A stretch of 64,000 nt of DNA from Flavobacteriaceae bacterium (lineage in GTDB: Bacteria > Bacteroidota > Bacteroidia > Flavobacteriales > Flavobacteriaceae): NCBI GenBank assembly GCA_016744415.1, contig JADGEL010000002.1:744001-808000 (forward strand), read 5' to 3'. Both the position numbers and the translations under genes were made by a program. Shown here one piece after another: positions 44,460 through 55,159 of this stretch. How positions within the stretch are numbered: position 1 is the stretch's first letter; every line of letters begins with the position of its first letter. The notes under the pieces are model-generated. The model was not told where the DNA came from. It ran no database searches and saw nothing but the letters and a program-made list of their open reading frames with translations.

Positions 44460-44906
44460 TTACGAAAGTAATTCCTTTACAATAGATGAGATAGCTTTAC
44501 CATCAGCTTTACCTGCCAATTCTTTAGATGCCATCCCCATCACTTTACCCATATCCTTCATAGAGTTTGCTCCTACTTTAGAAATAAGTCCACTAATAAA
44601 TTCTTTCAATTCATCAGTACTCATTTGTACAGGTAAAAACTGTGAAATAATTTTAGCTTCTACCAACTCAGGGTCTGCTAAATCAACTCTACCTTGTTCA
44701 GCATATAATGCAGCACTATCCTTACGTTGTTTTACTAATTTCTGTAATAATTTAATTTCATCATCTTCAGAAAACTTAGCATCACCTCCTTTGGTATTTG
44801 CCAATAATATTTCTGATTTAACGGCTCTTAATGATTGTAATGCAATGCTGTCTTTAGACTTCATTGCAACTTTCATTTGTTCCATTATTTTGGCTTGTAA
44901 ACTCAT
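44460..44906 (-). CDS. yqeY: GatB/YqeY domain protein
   Basis: 148-residue helical protein of the YqeY family, which resembles the tRNA-binding tail of GatB. Characteristic segments: MKSKDSIALQSLRAVKSEI near residue 14, LLQKLVKQRKDSAALYAEQGR near 50, FLPVQMSTDEL near 89, and MKDMGKVMGMASKELAGKADGKAIS near 115. The biochemical role is not established. It follows ftsZ on the same strand, a common arrangement in Bacteroidetes, but a terminator separates them. Confidence 0.92.
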   Translation of the reverse strand: MSLQAKIMEQMKVAMKSKDSIALQSLRAVKSEILLANTKGGDAKFSEDDEIKLLQKLVKQRKDSAALYAEQGRVDLADPELVEAKIISQFLPVQMSTDELKEFISGLISKVGANSMKDMGKVMGMASKELAGKADGKAISSIVKELLS

Positions 44907-44931
44907 ATCATTTTTATTAGACTGCGAAGAT

Positions 44932-44979
44932 AAAAAAAACTCGAAGTTTATTCAAGTAAATGAATAAAATCGAGTTTTC
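44932..44979 (-). terminator. Rho-independent terminator of ftsZ
   Basis: Long imperfect stem: AAAACTCGA pairs with TCGAGTTTT and TTTATTCA with TGAATAAA, loop about 6 nt, followed by eight T on the minus strand. It closes the division gene cluster before yqeY. Confidence 0.8.
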
Positions 44980-45007
44980 TTACTGGGGTTAGTCTTTGGG
45001 CTTTACT

Positions 45008-46924
45008 TTAATCTACGTTGTCGTGTAAAAATGAATTATTAGATCTAAATTGTAAATCATTATTTTCATCGACACTTAATGTAGTTTTTGATTGATTAGA
45101 GTCTGAAGACAACAAAGTATCATCTAGCTCAACACCCATCCTTTTATAGGCTGGTTCTTTCTCAATCTCATCAATATTATTAGGTTTAAGTTTATTATTA
45201 AATTTATAATTAAACTTGTTCATCTTACTTTTACGCTCTTCTGCTCTATTTTTCAATTCTGATATCGTTAAATGCATTGGCGATAATTCCTGGTCTGTTT
45301 CTTGTGACTCCTTAACCTCTTCAACTGCTTTTTGTTTAACAACAAACTGCAACTCTTCCTCAACTTCTACCTTAGCTTCAGCAACTAATGGTTTAGAAGT
45401 CTCAACATGTCTTGTCTCTGACTCATTAAAATCGCCCAAATCAAATACAATTGCATTTTCTTCTTCGGCAACAGGTGTAACCTCAGTAGGATTTACAACT
45501 TCAATATCATTGATGCTATTGGTAACTTCTACTGTTAAATCTTCCGCTTTTTTATGGATATCAATTGGATTTTCAAAAACAAAAGTTGTTTGATTTACAG
45601 CCTCTGCTTTTACTTCTTCATGATCAAAAACCTCAATTTCATTAACTGCTGATGTAATAATAAAATCATCGTTGGTTTCATAAGAAATTTCTTCATATAC
45701 AACGTCCATATCCTTAATGATTTTTGAAGTCGGAATCAATTCCATTTCCTCAATATCTTCTGCCTCATCTAAAGTGTAAACAATACGCTCATTAGAATCT
45801 ACTAATGAATGTACCACATCTTCTGATCTTGATACAAACTCGCTAGATTCTGTTAAATCAAAAGTAGATTTTTGGTTTTCATCTAAAATATGAATGACTT
45901 TTTTAGGTTCTTGTTGAATAATAGTATTTTGCTGATCTTTATGAAATCCAGTTGCTACAACTGTCACAGCTATTGCATCTCCTAATGATTCATCTTCACC
46001 AACACCCATAATTATATTTACACTTGTTCTTGCCTCAGTTTGAATATAATCATTGATCTCTCCAATTTCATCAATCGTAATTTCATCATTTCCAGATACA
46101 ATTAACAGTAACACATTCTTAGCGCCCTCAATTTTATTATCATTTAATAATGGAGAATCCAATGCATTCATAATAGCCTCTTCTGCCCTGTTTTTACCAG
46201 CTGCTTTTGCAGAACCCATAATTGCAGTACCACTATTTGCTAAAACTGTTTTGGCATCACGTAAATCAATATTTTGGGTATAGTGATGTGTAATAACTTC
46301 AGCGATACCTCGAGAAGCTGTTGCCAACACCTCATCTGCCTTTGAGAAACCAGCCTTGAATCCTAAATTTCCATATACCTCTCTTAGTTTGTTATTGTTG
46401 ATTACAACCATAGAATCAACATACAGTCTCAACTCTTCAATCCCTTTTTTTGCCTGATCAATACGCGTATTCCCTTCAAACAAAAATGGAATTGTTACAA
46501 TACCGATGGTTAATAAATCCATCTCTTTGGCAAACTTAGCAATTACCGGTGCAGCACCAGTACCAGTACCACCTCCCATACCAGCATTGATAAAAACCAT
46601 TTTGGTATTACTACCTAACATCTTTTTAATTTCATCTTCACTTTCAAGTGCAGATTGTTTTCCTACTTCAGGGTTTGCACCAGCGCCAAGACCTTCGGTT
46701 AAGGAAGCTCCTAACTGAATCTTGGTTGGAACTTGACTATTTTGTAGGGCTTGAGCATCTGTGTTACAAATCACAAAATCAACTCCGTTGATACCTTGTG
46801 TTAACATGTGATTTACAGCATTGCTTCCACCTCCACCGACACCAATAACTTTGATGACATTAGATTGATTTACGGGTAAATCGAATTCGATATTTCCAAA
46901 ACTAGGGTTATTGTCTTCTGGCAT
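45008..46924 (-). CDS. ftsZ: Cell division GTPase FtsZ with long C-terminal extension
   Basis: Tubulin homologue forming the Z ring. The GTPase core (about 20-325) carries VIGVGGGGSNAVNHM, the GTP motif GGGTGTG at 117-123, and the T7-loop region with NVIMGVGED (about 300). At 638 residues the protein is far longer than the usual 380-400: the region from 330 to 638 is an acidic, low-complexity linker rich in Glu, Val and Thr, ending in a basic patch (ELKNRAEERKSKMNKFNYKF) and an acidic tail. Extended FtsZ linkers are common in Bacteroidetes; this one is at the long end. Last gene of the dcw cluster. Confidence 0.97.
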   Translation of the reverse strand: MPEDNNPSFGNIEFDLPVNQSNVIKVIGVGGGGSNAVNHMLTQGINGVDFVICNTDAQALQNSQVPTKIQLGASLTEGLGAGANPEVGKQSALESEDEIKKMLGSNTKMVFINAGMGGGTGTGAAPVIAKFAKEMDLLTIGIVTIPFLFEGNTRIDQAKKGIEELRLYVDSMVVINNNKLREVYGNLGFKAGFSKADEVLATASRGIAEVITHHYTQNIDLRDAKTVLANSGTAIMGSAKAAGKNRAEEAIMNALDSPLLNDNKIEGAKNVLLLIVSGNDEITIDEIGEINDYIQTEARTSVNIIMGVGEDESLGDAIAVTVVATGFHKDQQNTIIQQEPKKVIHILDENQKSTFDLTESSEFVSRSEDVVHSLVDSNERIVYTLDEAEDIEEMELIPTSKIIKDMDVVYEEISYETNDDFIITSAVNEIEVFDHEEVKAEAVNQTTFVFENPIDIHKKAEDLTVEVTNSINDIEVVNPTEVTPVAEEENAIVFDLGDFNESETRHVETSKPLVAEAKVEVEEELQFVVKQKAVEEVKESQETDQELSPMHLTISELKNRAEERKSKMNKFNYKFNNKLKPNNIDEIEKEPAYKRMGVELDDTLLSSDSNQSKTTLSVDENNDLQFRSNNSFLHDNVD

Positions 46925-46960
46925 AATTAGTAGGTTGTTTAGTTTGGTTTATTATTAATT

Positions 46961-48271
46961 TTATTCTGCGTTGTCTAAAAAATCTCTGAACTTGTCTGAC
47001 CATCTCTCAAAGATTGATCTTTTTGGCAACACCGATTTTTCTTTTTCTTGTTCAATTTCTTTTGATGGCTCTTCTACATTAGAAGCAACTGATACTTTTG
47101 GCAACTTTTCTTTATCATTCAATCCTTTCATCAACAATCCAATGGCTGTTGCAAAGGTTGGACTAGAAATAGATTCGTCAGTATCTCCTGCTAAATGCTC
47201 ATTCGGATAACCAATTCTGGTATCCATCCCCGTAATGTATTCTACCAATTGTTTTATATGCTTTAATTGTGCTCCTCCACCTGTAAGTACAATTCCAGCT
47301 ATCAATTTTTTCTTTGTCTCTTCGTGTCCATAGTTTCTGATTTCTACAAAAGTTTGCTCAATAATTTCTACCACTCTCGCATGAATTATTTTTGACAGAT
47401 TTTTCAAAGTAATCTCTTTGGGGTCACGCCCTCTCAATCCTGGGATAGAAACAATCTCATTGTCTTTATTTTCTCCAGGCCACGCTGAACCAAATTTTGT
47501 TTTTAGCAATTCTGCTTGCTTCTCTATAATAGAGCATCCTTCTTTAATATCTTCGGTCACCACATTACCCCCAAAAGGAATGACTGCGGTATGACGGATA
47601 ATTCCATCTTTAAAAATCGCTAAATCCGTTGTACCACCGCCTATATCAATCAAAGCAACTCCTGCTTCTTTTTCTTCCTGACTCAACACAGCATCAGCTG
47701 ATGCTAGAGGCTCTAGGGTAATTCCTGCTAAATCTAATCCTGCACTTTTTATACAGCGTCCAATATTTCTGATTGATGAAACTTGACCTACAACAACATG
47801 AAAATTAGCCTCTAATCTGCCACCATACATCCCTATTGGTTCTTTGATTTCGGCTTGACCATCTACTTTGAACTCTTGTGGTAATACATGGATAATTTCT
47901 TCACCTGGCAACATTACCAATTTATGAACTTGGCCTTCTAACTTCTCTAAATCGGATTGGTCAATTACTTCTTGCGAATTAGGGCGCGTAATATAATCGC
48001 TGTGTTGCAAACTGCGAATATGCTGACCAGCAATACCCACTATAGCTTCATGAATTTTAACTCCTGATACTGCGATAGCTTCATCAACAGCTTGCTGAAT
48101 TGACTGTATAGTTTGTGTAATATTATTTACAACACCACGGTGCACACCTAAACTCTTGGCTTTACCAATACCTAAAAGTTCAATTTTACCGTATTCATTT
48201 TTACGACCAATCATGGCAACAATTTTTGTTGTTCCAATATCTAAGCCTACCGAAATATCGTTATGATCCAT
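46961..48271 (-). CDS. ftsA: Cell division protein FtsA
   Basis: Actin-like membrane tether for FtsZ, 436 residues. Motifs: VGLDIGTTKIVAMIG at the N-terminus, the SHS2/1C region around residues 85-165, ALIDIGGGTTDLAIFKDG (near 205) and VLTGGGAQLKHIKQL (near 320). The C-terminal IFERWSDKFRDFLDNAE is an amphipathic membrane-targeting helix. Follows ftsQ by 1 nt and precedes ftsZ by 36 nt. Confidence 0.96.
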   Translation of the reverse strand: MDHNDISVGLDIGTTKIVAMIGRKNEYGKIELLGIGKAKSLGVHRGVVNNITQTIQSIQQAVDEAIAVSGVKIHEAIVGIAGQHIRSLQHSDYITRPNSQEVIDQSDLEKLEGQVHKLVMLPGEEIIHVLPQEFKVDGQAEIKEPIGMYGGRLEANFHVVVGQVSSIRNIGRCIKSAGLDLAGITLEPLASADAVLSQEEKEAGVALIDIGGGTTDLAIFKDGIIRHTAVIPFGGNVVTEDIKEGCSIIEKQAELLKTKFGSAWPGENKDNEIVSIPGLRGRDPKEITLKNLSKIIHARVVEIIEQTFVEIRNYGHEETKKKLIAGIVLTGGGAQLKHIKQLVEYITGMDTRIGYPNEHLAGDTDESISSPTFATAIGLLMKGLNDKEKLPKVSVASNVEEPSKEIEQEKEKSVLPKRSIFERWSDKFRDFLDNAE

Positions 48272-48272
48272 A

Positions 48273-49019
48273 CTAGTCTTTTTTAGTCGCTACAACTTGA
48301 TTGTTGTATTTTAAACTTATTTTTTTATAATTATCAATCGCTTCATTTTTCATCGTAAAAGAATAAAACGCTTTTAAATTTTTAAATTTTATTTTCTTAT
48401 CCTCTAAGTTTCCGAAATCAATTTTATGATTTCCAACTCTAGTCGTCAAAATAAATTCATCTTTGCCCACTATTTGGACGCCAACTATTTGTTTTTGCAA
48501 AAAATTATCGTTCGTAATAAAGGATAATAATTCATACAAATCATCTATATTTTCAGAAGGCGAAACTCCTGTAACTATAGGAACACGTGCTGAATAATTT
48601 TTAGACAAAGGCATGAATTGTCCCTGTTTGTCAATGTAATAAGAACCATTATTTGTGTTAATCCTTCCGATTGGGGTTCGTTGTTTAACACTAATTCTCA
48701 ATTGACCATCAACAGTAATATAGGCAGTTGCATTTTCTACCATTGGATGCGACAACACTTGTTTTTCTAAACTATTCAAATCTATTAATGATTTTGTTTT
48801 GTTTGTGACCTCTTCATCATTTTGTATTAACAACTTATTAACCATTTCGTAATTCATAAAAAGGTTTTCACCTTCTTCAAATTTAACGTTGACAATTGTT
48901 ATTTTCTGTTGTTCATTTCTATAATTAGTAAACCCAAAAAGAAATAACACCAAGGTGATTAAAAAAAAAGCTTTTATATAATTCCAATTAATTTTCACCT
49001 GATAATTCTTTTTGAACAT
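48273..49019 (-). CDS. ftsQ: Cell division protein FtsQ/DivIB
   Basis: 248-residue bitopic division protein with a single N-terminal membrane helix (about 12-30) and periplasmic POTRA and beta domains. Weakly conserved, but LEKQVLSHPMVENATAYITVDGQLRISVKQRTPIGRI is the typical FtsQ core, with YIDKQGQFMPLS next. It overlaps murC by 32 nt. Confidence 0.9.
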   Translation of the reverse strand: MFKKNYQVKINWNYIKAFFLITLVLFLFGFTNYRNEQQKITIVNVKFEEGENLFMNYEMVNKLLIQNDEEVTNKTKSLIDLNSLEKQVLSHPMVENATAYITVDGQLRISVKQRTPIGRINTNNGSYYIDKQGQFMPLSKNYSARVPIVTGVSPSENIDDLYELLSFITNDNFLQKQIVGVQIVGKDEFILTTRVGNHKIDFGNLEDKKIKFKNLKAFYSFTMKNEAIDNYKKISLKYNNQVVATKKD

Positions 49020-50334
49020 CTACAACTAACTCTCCTATATCACCTGCTCCTATCATTACAATTATAGCAGCATTTTCTGATTTTATTGCGTTAACCAACC
49101 CTTCTTTAGATGATAACTTCTTTGACTCCATATTTATTTTATCAAACAACCATTTTGATGTAATTCCTTTCATCGGCTTTTCTCTTGCAGGATATATATC
49201 TAGTAAAATCAATCCATCAAATTGTGCTAAGCTTTTTGCAAAACCATCTGCAAAATCTTTGGTCCGACTAAATAGATGTGGCTGAAAAATTACTACATTT
49301 TTTTTAGTAGGATACATTTCTTTTACTGATTCATACACCGCATTTATTTCTGTTGGATGATGTGCATAATCATCAATCAATACTAAATCATCCGTTTTAA
49401 TTTTATACGAAAATCTGCGCTGAACACCTTTAAATGTTAGTAATGCTTTGGCAATGTCTTGGAGTGAAACTCCAAAATTATTCGCCATTGCCAAAGCAGC
49501 CACAGCATTTAGCACATTGTGTTTTCCTGGGAGATTGAACTCCACGTTTGTAATTATTTCTGTCGGAGTCATAACATCAAAAATGTATGTCCCGTTTTTT
49601 ATTTTAATATTATCGGCATAATAATCTGCGGTTGAATTTACTGCATAAGTCAATCCTTTTAATGGCAAACCTTTGTACACAATCATTGTATCAGTAACTT
49701 TATCAGCAAATTCTTGAAATGAATCTTGCAACGCATCGGCTTCTCCATAAATATCTAAATGATCTGCATCCATCGAGGTAACACAAGCAATATTTGGCGA
49801 CAAGCGCAAAAATGAACGATCGTATTCATCGGCCTCTACTACAGATATTTCATCGCCTCCTAAAATTAAATTAGAATTATAATTTTCTGAAACACCCCCT
49901 AAAAAGGAAGTTGCATCCACACCGCTTTCTTTTAAAATATGCCCTAATATTGTAGATGTTGTTGTCTTACCATGTGTACCTGCAACTGCCAAACAAAAAG
50001 TGCCTTTTGTAATTAATCCCAATACTTCAGATCTTTTTAACACCGTGAATCCATTTGAGTTAAAATAAGTTAACTCTTGATGACTCTCATGAACTGCAGG
50101 TGTGTAGATTACCAAAGTTTTAGATGGATCTTTAAATTCAGCAGAAATCATCTCAATCGAATCATCTGTATGAATTTCAATACCCAACTTTTCTAAAGAA
50201 CTTGTAATTACAGATGTTGCTCTATCAAATCCTGCAACATTTTTACCATTCACAGCAAAAAAACGCGCCAAAGCACTCATACCAATTCCGCCGATACCAA
50301 TGAAATAAATGTTATGTTTAGAATTCAAATTCAT
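48988..50334 (-). CDS. murC: UDP-N-acetylmuramate--L-alanine ligase
   Basis: ATP-dependent ligase adding the first amino acid of the peptidoglycan stem peptide. 448 residues: N-terminal UDP-binding motif [18 protein letters not shown], the ATP loop [19 protein letters not shown] near residue 112, [12 protein letters not shown], and the C-terminal [11 protein letters not shown]. Shares an ATGA overlap with murG and overlaps ftsQ. Confidence 0.97.
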   Translation of the reverse strand: MNLNSKHNIYFIGIGGIGMSALARFFAVNGKNVAGFDRATSVITSSLEKLGIEIHTDDSIEMISAEFKDPSKTLVIYTPAVHESHQELTYFNSNGFTVLKRSEVLGLITKGTFCLAVAGTHGKTTTSTILGHILKESGVDATSFLGGVSENYNSNLILGGDEISVVEADEYDRSFLRLSPNIACVTSMDADHLDIYGEADALQDSFQEFADKVTDTMIVYKGLPLKGLTYAVNSTADYYADNIKIKNGTYIFDVMTPTEIITNVEFNLPGKHNVLNAVAALAMANNFGVSLQDIAKALLTFKGVQRRFSYKIKTDDLVLIDDYAHHPTEINAVYESVKEMYPTKKNVVIFQPHLFSRTKDFADGFAKSLAQFDGLILLDIYPAREKPMKGITSKWLFDKINMESKKLSSKEGLVNAIKSENAAIIVMIGAGDIGELVVDVQKELSGEN

Positions 50335-51422
50335 TTGATTACCAGTTTCTCAATTTCATTAACAATAGTATTTGTAGCATTTGGCAATGCTAATTTTTTA
50401 AAATTTTGACTTAAGGCTTTTTGTTGTATTTCATCACTCAACAAACTTTCAAAAACTGTTTGAAACATTGAACTGTTTTTTTCTTCTAACAAAATTGCCC
50501 CATCATTTTCAACAACTGCTAAAGCATTTTTTGTTTGATGATCTTCTGCCACATTTGGTGAGGGAATAAAAATGGTAGGCTTCCCTACAATGCACAATTC
50601 TGAAATAGAACCTGCCCCTGCTCTACTTATAATAAAATCAACAGCCGCATAGGTTAAATCCATTCTATTTAAAAAAGCGTGGGTTTGTACTCTTTTTAAA
50701 TCATCATATTTCTTATATTCATCGTAATACAATTTCCCTGTTTGCCAAATTACCTGAACCTCTTTTCTAACCAACCAATCAATATTTTTTTCAACCAATT
50801 TATTGATTGCTCTTGCACCTAGACTCCCTCCTAAAATCAACAGTGTTTTTTTGGATTCATCCAACTTAAAAAAGGCTTTTGCTTCAGAAACATCTGCTGA
50901 GGTCAATAAATCCTGACGAACTGGGTTTCCTGTTTTTATTATTTTAGTAGCAGGAAAAAATCGATCTAAATTATCATACGCTACACAAATCTTGCTAACT
51001 TTTTTAGCTAATAATTTATTCGTGATTCCAGGAAAAGAATTCTGTTCTTGAATCAAAGTTGGAATACTCCTTTTTGATGCAACAAATAAAGTTGGCCCGC
51101 TCGCAAAACCGCCTGTACCAATAACAACATCGGGGTTGAATTGTTTTACAATTTTCCTTGCATTCCACAAACTACTCATCAACTTAAAAGGAAATGACAA
51201 GTTTTTCAATGTCAAACTACGTTGAATTCCAGAAATCCAAAGTCCCTTAATTTGATATCCTGCTTCCGGAATTTTTTCCATTTCCATTCTGTCTTTTGCG
51301 CCGACAAATAAAATTTTTGCATGTGGATATCGCTGCTTTAATTCGTTTGCAATCGCTATGGCAGGGTAGATATGTCCACCTGTACCACCACCACTCAATA
51401 AGATGTTAATCGATTTGCTCAT
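50331..51422 (-). CDS. murG: Lipid II synthase MurG
   Basis: Glycosyltransferase at the inner membrane face adding GlcNAc to lipid I. 363 residues with the donor/acceptor motifs [51 protein letters not shown] and [19 protein letters not shown]. Overlaps ftsW by 17 nt and murC by 4 nt. Confidence 0.97.
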   Translation of the reverse strand: MSKSINILLSGGGTGGHIYPAIAIANELKQRYPHAKILFVGAKDRMEMEKIPEAGYQIKGLWISGIQRSLTLKNLSFPFKLMSSLWNARKIVKQFNPDVVIGTGGFASGPTLFVASKRSIPTLIQEQNSFPGITNKLLAKKVSKICVAYDNLDRFFPATKIIKTGNPVRQDLLTSADVSEAKAFFKLDESKKTLLILGGSLGARAINKLVEKNIDWLVRKEVQVIWQTGKLYYDEYKKYDDLKRVQTHAFLNRMDLTYAAVDFIISRAGAGSISELCIVGKPTIFIPSPNVAEDHQTKNALAVVENDGAILLEEKNSSMFQTVFESLLSDEIQQKALSQNFKKLALPNATNTIVNEIEKLVIK

Positions 51423-52599
51423 GCAATATATTTAAAGGGTTTTCATGTTCTATTTCTTGTGCTTCAGCTTCTTTTACTGAACTTACACTTAATATCATAC
51501 CAACAGCGAAACAAGTCATCCAAATAGATGTACCTCCACTACTAATAAGTGGTAGTGTCTGTCCTGTTACTGGTAATAAATTAATGGCGACTGCAATATT
51601 TATCATTGCTCTAAAAATGATAGGTAATCCGATTCCTAACACTAAAAGTGTAGCGAAAATAGTGGGTGCTTTTTTAGCAACCATAATAATTCTGAACAAT
51701 AAAAACAAATACACTACAATGACTCCTATACCGCCAATCATTCCAAATTCTTCTACAATGATGGCATAAATAAAATCGGAAGAAGATTGTGGTAAAAAAT
51801 TTTTCTGCACACTTTTTCCAGGACCTAGCCCAGTGAGCCCACCTGTAGCAATGGCTATTTTTGCCTTTTCAACTTGATAAGCTTCTTCGGCATTTTTATC
51901 CGAAAAATTCTCAACACGACTAATCCAAGTATCTACTCTATTAGGCATCGCATCTGGAAATGCTTTGGCTGCTAAAACAAATAATGTTAAGCTTAAGATG
52001 CCAATTCCGATAATATACATTAGGTATTTAATTGGATATCCACCAATAAATGTGAGTAGTATAATCATCGCAAAAAGGATTGCTGTGGTCGAAAAATTTG
52101 CTGGTAAAATTAATCCTAAAATTCCTGCAACAGGTAACCATAAATACCATAAACTCTCTTTAAAGTTTATTTCTTTGTCTTTGTTTTTGGCTAAATATCT
52201 GGCAACATAAGTCATCAAAACCAATCCTGCCAGTGTTGAAGTTTGAAAACCAATTCCCACAAATGGAATGTTTATCCATCTACTTGCATTGGCACCTCCA
52301 ATTGTTTTCCCTTGGGTTAAAGTAAATAATAAAAGAATAAAAACAATGGGCAGCATCAATACAGAACCACCACTAAAATAGCGATAAGGAATTTTGTGAA
52401 CCATATACAAAATGACAAACCCTAAAATCAATAAAACAGCGTGTTTAATTAAAATCGCTATTGGGCTAGATGCTGATTTCACAACATATACCAAGTTGGT
52501 ACTTGCACTATAAATAGGCATAAAAGAGAAGAATGCTAGAATTGCAATTCCCAACCAAATGGCTCTATCGCCTTTTATGTTATTTATAAAATCATTCAT
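51406..52599 (-). CDS. ftsW: Septal peptidoglycan polymerase FtsW
   Basis: SEDS-family glycosyltransferase paired with FtsI at the septum. 397 residues, about ten membrane helices, with [19 protein letters not shown] (near 270) and [21 protein letters not shown] near the C-terminus. Genomic context (murD and murG) separates it from RodA at 27827. Confidence 0.96.
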   Translation of the reverse strand: MNDFINNIKGDRAIWLGIAILAFFSFMPIYSASTNLVYVVKSASSPIAILIKHAVLLILGFVILYMVHKIPYRYFSGGSVLMLPIVFILLLFTLTQGKTIGGANASRWINIPFVGIGFQTSTLAGLVLMTYVARYLAKNKDKEINFKESLWYLWLPVAGILGLILPANFSTTAILFAMIILLTFIGGYPIKYLMYIIGIGILSLTLFVLAAKAFPDAMPNRVDTWISRVENFSDKNAEEAYQVEKAKIAIATGGLTGLGPGKSVQKNFLPQSSSDFIYAIIVEEFGMIGGIGVIVVYLFLLFRIIMVAKKAPTIFATLLVLGIGLPIIFRAMINIAVAINLLPVTGQTLPLISSGGTSIWMTCFAVGMILSVSSVKEAEAQEIEHENPLNILHEQID

Positions 52600-52600
52600 T

Positions 52601-53932
52601 TCACAACTCCCTTACAGCTTGTTTAAATTGACGTCCTCTCTCCTCATAATTCTCAAACAAATCAAAACTTGCACATGCAGGAGAAAATAAAACGGTATCA
52701 CCTTTTTCGGCAATTTTATAAGCAACTTTTACAGCTTCTTCAGCTCCGGCAGTCTCTACAATCAAATCAATTACACTACTAAAAGTTTGTACAATTTTTT
52801 GATTATCGACCCCTAAGCAAACAATTGCTTTTACTTTTTCTCTTACCAAAGGCATCAAATCAAAATAGTCATTACCCTTATCTACACCGCCTACAATCCA
52901 AACTGCAGGAGCTGTTACACTATCTAAGGCATAATAAGTTGCGTTTACGTTGGTAGCTTTTGAATCGTTTATATACTCAACTCCGCTAATCTTTAGCACC
53001 TTTTCTAATCTATGTTCTGCCCCTTCAAAATCTTCTAAACTCTCACGAATTGTTTGATTTCTAACCTTTAATAGCTGTGATGCCATAGAAGCCGCCATCG
53101 CATTTTTTACGTTGTGTTTTCCTTGTAATGCTAATAATGTTATCCCCATCGTAAATTGATTTGTATTAATATTTATTACTATGTTATTATCTTTTATATA
53201 CGCTCCTTTATCTACTGTTTTTTTTATCGAAAAAGGAAGCAATTGTGCTTTTGTTTTGTTGTTTTCTAACCATTCAACTATCAGTTTATCATCTGCATCA
53301 TAAATCAAATAATCTTCTTCAGTTTGATTCATGGTGATTCTGAATTTTGAATGGATATAATTTTCCATTTTATAATCATACCTGTCTAAATGATCTGGTG
53401 ATAGATTGGTTATGATGGCGATATGCGGTTTAAACTTCACAATGCCATCTAACTGAAAACTACTAAGTTCTAACACATAATTATCAACCTCCTTAACAGC
53501 AACTTGTAAAGCAAAACTATCGCCAATATTACCTGCCATTCCCACATCCAAACCTTCATTTTTTAAAATATGATGTGCTAACATTGTGGTTGTGGTTTTT
53601 CCGTTTGACCCAGTAATTGCAATTATATTAGCATCGGTAAATTGTGCAGCAAACTCTATTTCTGAAATCACTCGAATTCCGTTTTGAATTAGCTTTTTTA
53701 TTAAGGGAACCGTATCTGGAATTCCTGGGCTTTTCACCACTATATCTGCAGCCAAAACAGTTGACTCGGTATGTCCATTTTCTTCAAATGGTATTTCAAT
53801 ATTTAAAAGAACTTCTTTGTATTTATCTGCAATTGTGCCATTATCTGACACAAAAACATTGTACCCTTTCTTCAATCCTAAAATCGCTGCTCCAACTCCG
53901 CTTTCACCACTTCCAAGAACAACAAGTTTCAT
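52601..53932 (-). CDS. murD: UDP-N-acetylmuramoylalanine--D-glutamate ligase
   Basis: Adds D-Glu to the stem peptide. 443 residues: VLGSGESGVGAAILGLKKG (UDP binding), SPGIPDTVPLI, AITGSNGKTTTTMLAHHIL (ATP loop near 105), HRLEKVLKISGVEYINDSKATN, and LFSPACASFDLFENYEERG at the C-terminus. One base separates it from each neighbour in the cluster (mraY and ftsW). Confidence 0.97.
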   Translation of the reverse strand: MKLVVLGSGESGVGAAILGLKKGYNVFVSDNGTIADKYKEVLLNIEIPFEENGHTESTVLAADIVVKSPGIPDTVPLIKKLIQNGIRVISEIEFAAQFTDANIIAITGSNGKTTTTMLAHHILKNEGLDVGMAGNIGDSFALQVAVKEVDNYVLELSSFQLDGIVKFKPHIAIITNLSPDHLDRYDYKMENYIHSKFRITMNQTEEDYLIYDADDKLIVEWLENNKTKAQLLPFSIKKTVDKGAYIKDNNIVININTNQFTMGITLLALQGKHNVKNAMAASMASQLLKVRNQTIRESLEDFEGAEHRLEKVLKISGVEYINDSKATNVNATYYALDSVTAPAVWIVGGVDKGNDYFDLMPLVREKVKAIVCLGVDNQKIVQTFSSVIDLIVETAGAEEAVKVAYKIAEKGDTVLFSPACASFDLFENYEERGRQFKQAVREL

Positions 53933-55159
53933 TTATCTTAATTTTAATGTTACAATTGTTATTACTGCTAACATAATTCCGACAATCCAAAATCGAGTAA
54001 CGATTTTACTTTCATGATATCCTGATTTTTGATAGTGATGATGTAATGGCGACATTTTAAAAATGCGTTTTCCTATTCCTGTTTTTTTCTTGGTATATTT
54101 AAAATATCCCACTTGTAAAATCACTGATAAATTTTCTGCTAAAAAGATTCCTGCTAATACCGGAATCAATAATTCTTTACGTGTTGCCACAGCTAACACC
54201 GCTATAATTCCACCAATCATCAAACTACCCGTATCTCCCATAAACACTTGTGCAGGAAAAGTATTATACCACAAAAAACCTATCAAAGCTCCTGCAAATG
54301 CTGAGATAAAAATTACCATCTCACCAGATTGAGGTATGTACATTACATCCAAATAATTTGCAAAAATAATGTTACCTGATATCCATGCGAATATCCCAAG
54401 GGTGATGACAATTATTACAGATGATCCTGCGGCGAGACCATCAATTCCATCGGTTAAATTTGCTCCGTTAGAAACTGCAGTAATAATAAAAATCACAAAA
54501 GGAATAAATATTATCCATGCATATTTTTTATAATCTTCATCAATCCAGGTAATGGCAGATGAATAATCTAGTTCGTTATTTTTAAAAAATGGAATGGTAG
54601 TTTTGGTTGATTTATGCGCATCTCCGAACAACTTTGGAGTTCCGTTTTCGGCGATTTGCATAACGTCTTTGGGCAATTTCTCTTTGATCGTTACATTCGG
54701 ATTAAAGTATAACATACTACCAATAATAACACCCAATCCTACTTGACCAATTACTTTAAAGCGACCTTTCAATCCCTCTTTATCTTTTTTAAATATTTTT
54801 ATATAATCATCTAAGAAACCAATAGCCCCCATCCACAATGTAGTGATGATTAACATAATGATGTACACATTGTCAATTTTTGCAAACAACAATACCGGAA
54901 TCAAGGTTGCCAAAATAATAATGACTCCACCCATAGTCGGCGTACCAGCTTTTTCTTTTTGACCTTCTAATCCCAAATCACGGACAGACTCACCTACCTG
55001 TTTTCTTTGCAAATAATTGATAATTCGTTTACCATAAATACTCGATATCAGCAGGGATAAAACAAAAGCAATTGCAGAACGAAAAGAGATATACTGAAAC
55101 AATCCTGCGCCTGAAAATTGGTAATGTTTGTCTAAATATTCAAATAAATAATACAACAT
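53933..55159 (-). CDS. mraY: Phospho-N-acetylmuramoyl-pentapeptide transferase MraY
   Basis: Integral membrane enzyme forming lipid I from UDP-MurNAc-pentapeptide and undecaprenyl phosphate. 408 residues, about 10 helices. Motifs: [34 protein letters not shown] (catalytic Asp pair), [14 protein letters not shown], and [16 protein letters not shown] with [13 protein letters not shown] [15 protein letters not shown]. It is longer than the usual 360 residues because of an insertion of about 40 residues in a periplasmic loop (near 160-210), typical of Bacteroidetes. Confidence 0.96.
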   Translation of the reverse strand: MLYYLFEYLDKHYQFSGAGLFQYISFRSAIAFVLSLLISSIYGKRIINYLQRKQVGESVRDLGLEGQKEKAGTPTMGGVIIILATLIPVLLFAKIDNVYIIMLIITTLWMGAIGFLDDYIKIFKKDKEGLKGRFKVIGQVGLGVIIGSMLYFNPNVTIKEKLPKDVMQIAENGTPKLFGDAHKSTKTTIPFFKNNELDYSSAITWIDEDYKKYAWIIFIPFVIFIITAVSNGANLTDGIDGLAAGSSVIIVITLGIFAWISGNIIFANYLDVMYIPQSGEMVIFISAFAGALIGFLWYNTFPAQVFMGDTGSLMIGGIIAVLAVATRKELLIPVLAGIFLAENLSVILQVGYFKYTKKKTGIGKRIFKMSPLHHHYQKSGYHESKIVTRFWIVGIMLAVITIVTLKLR

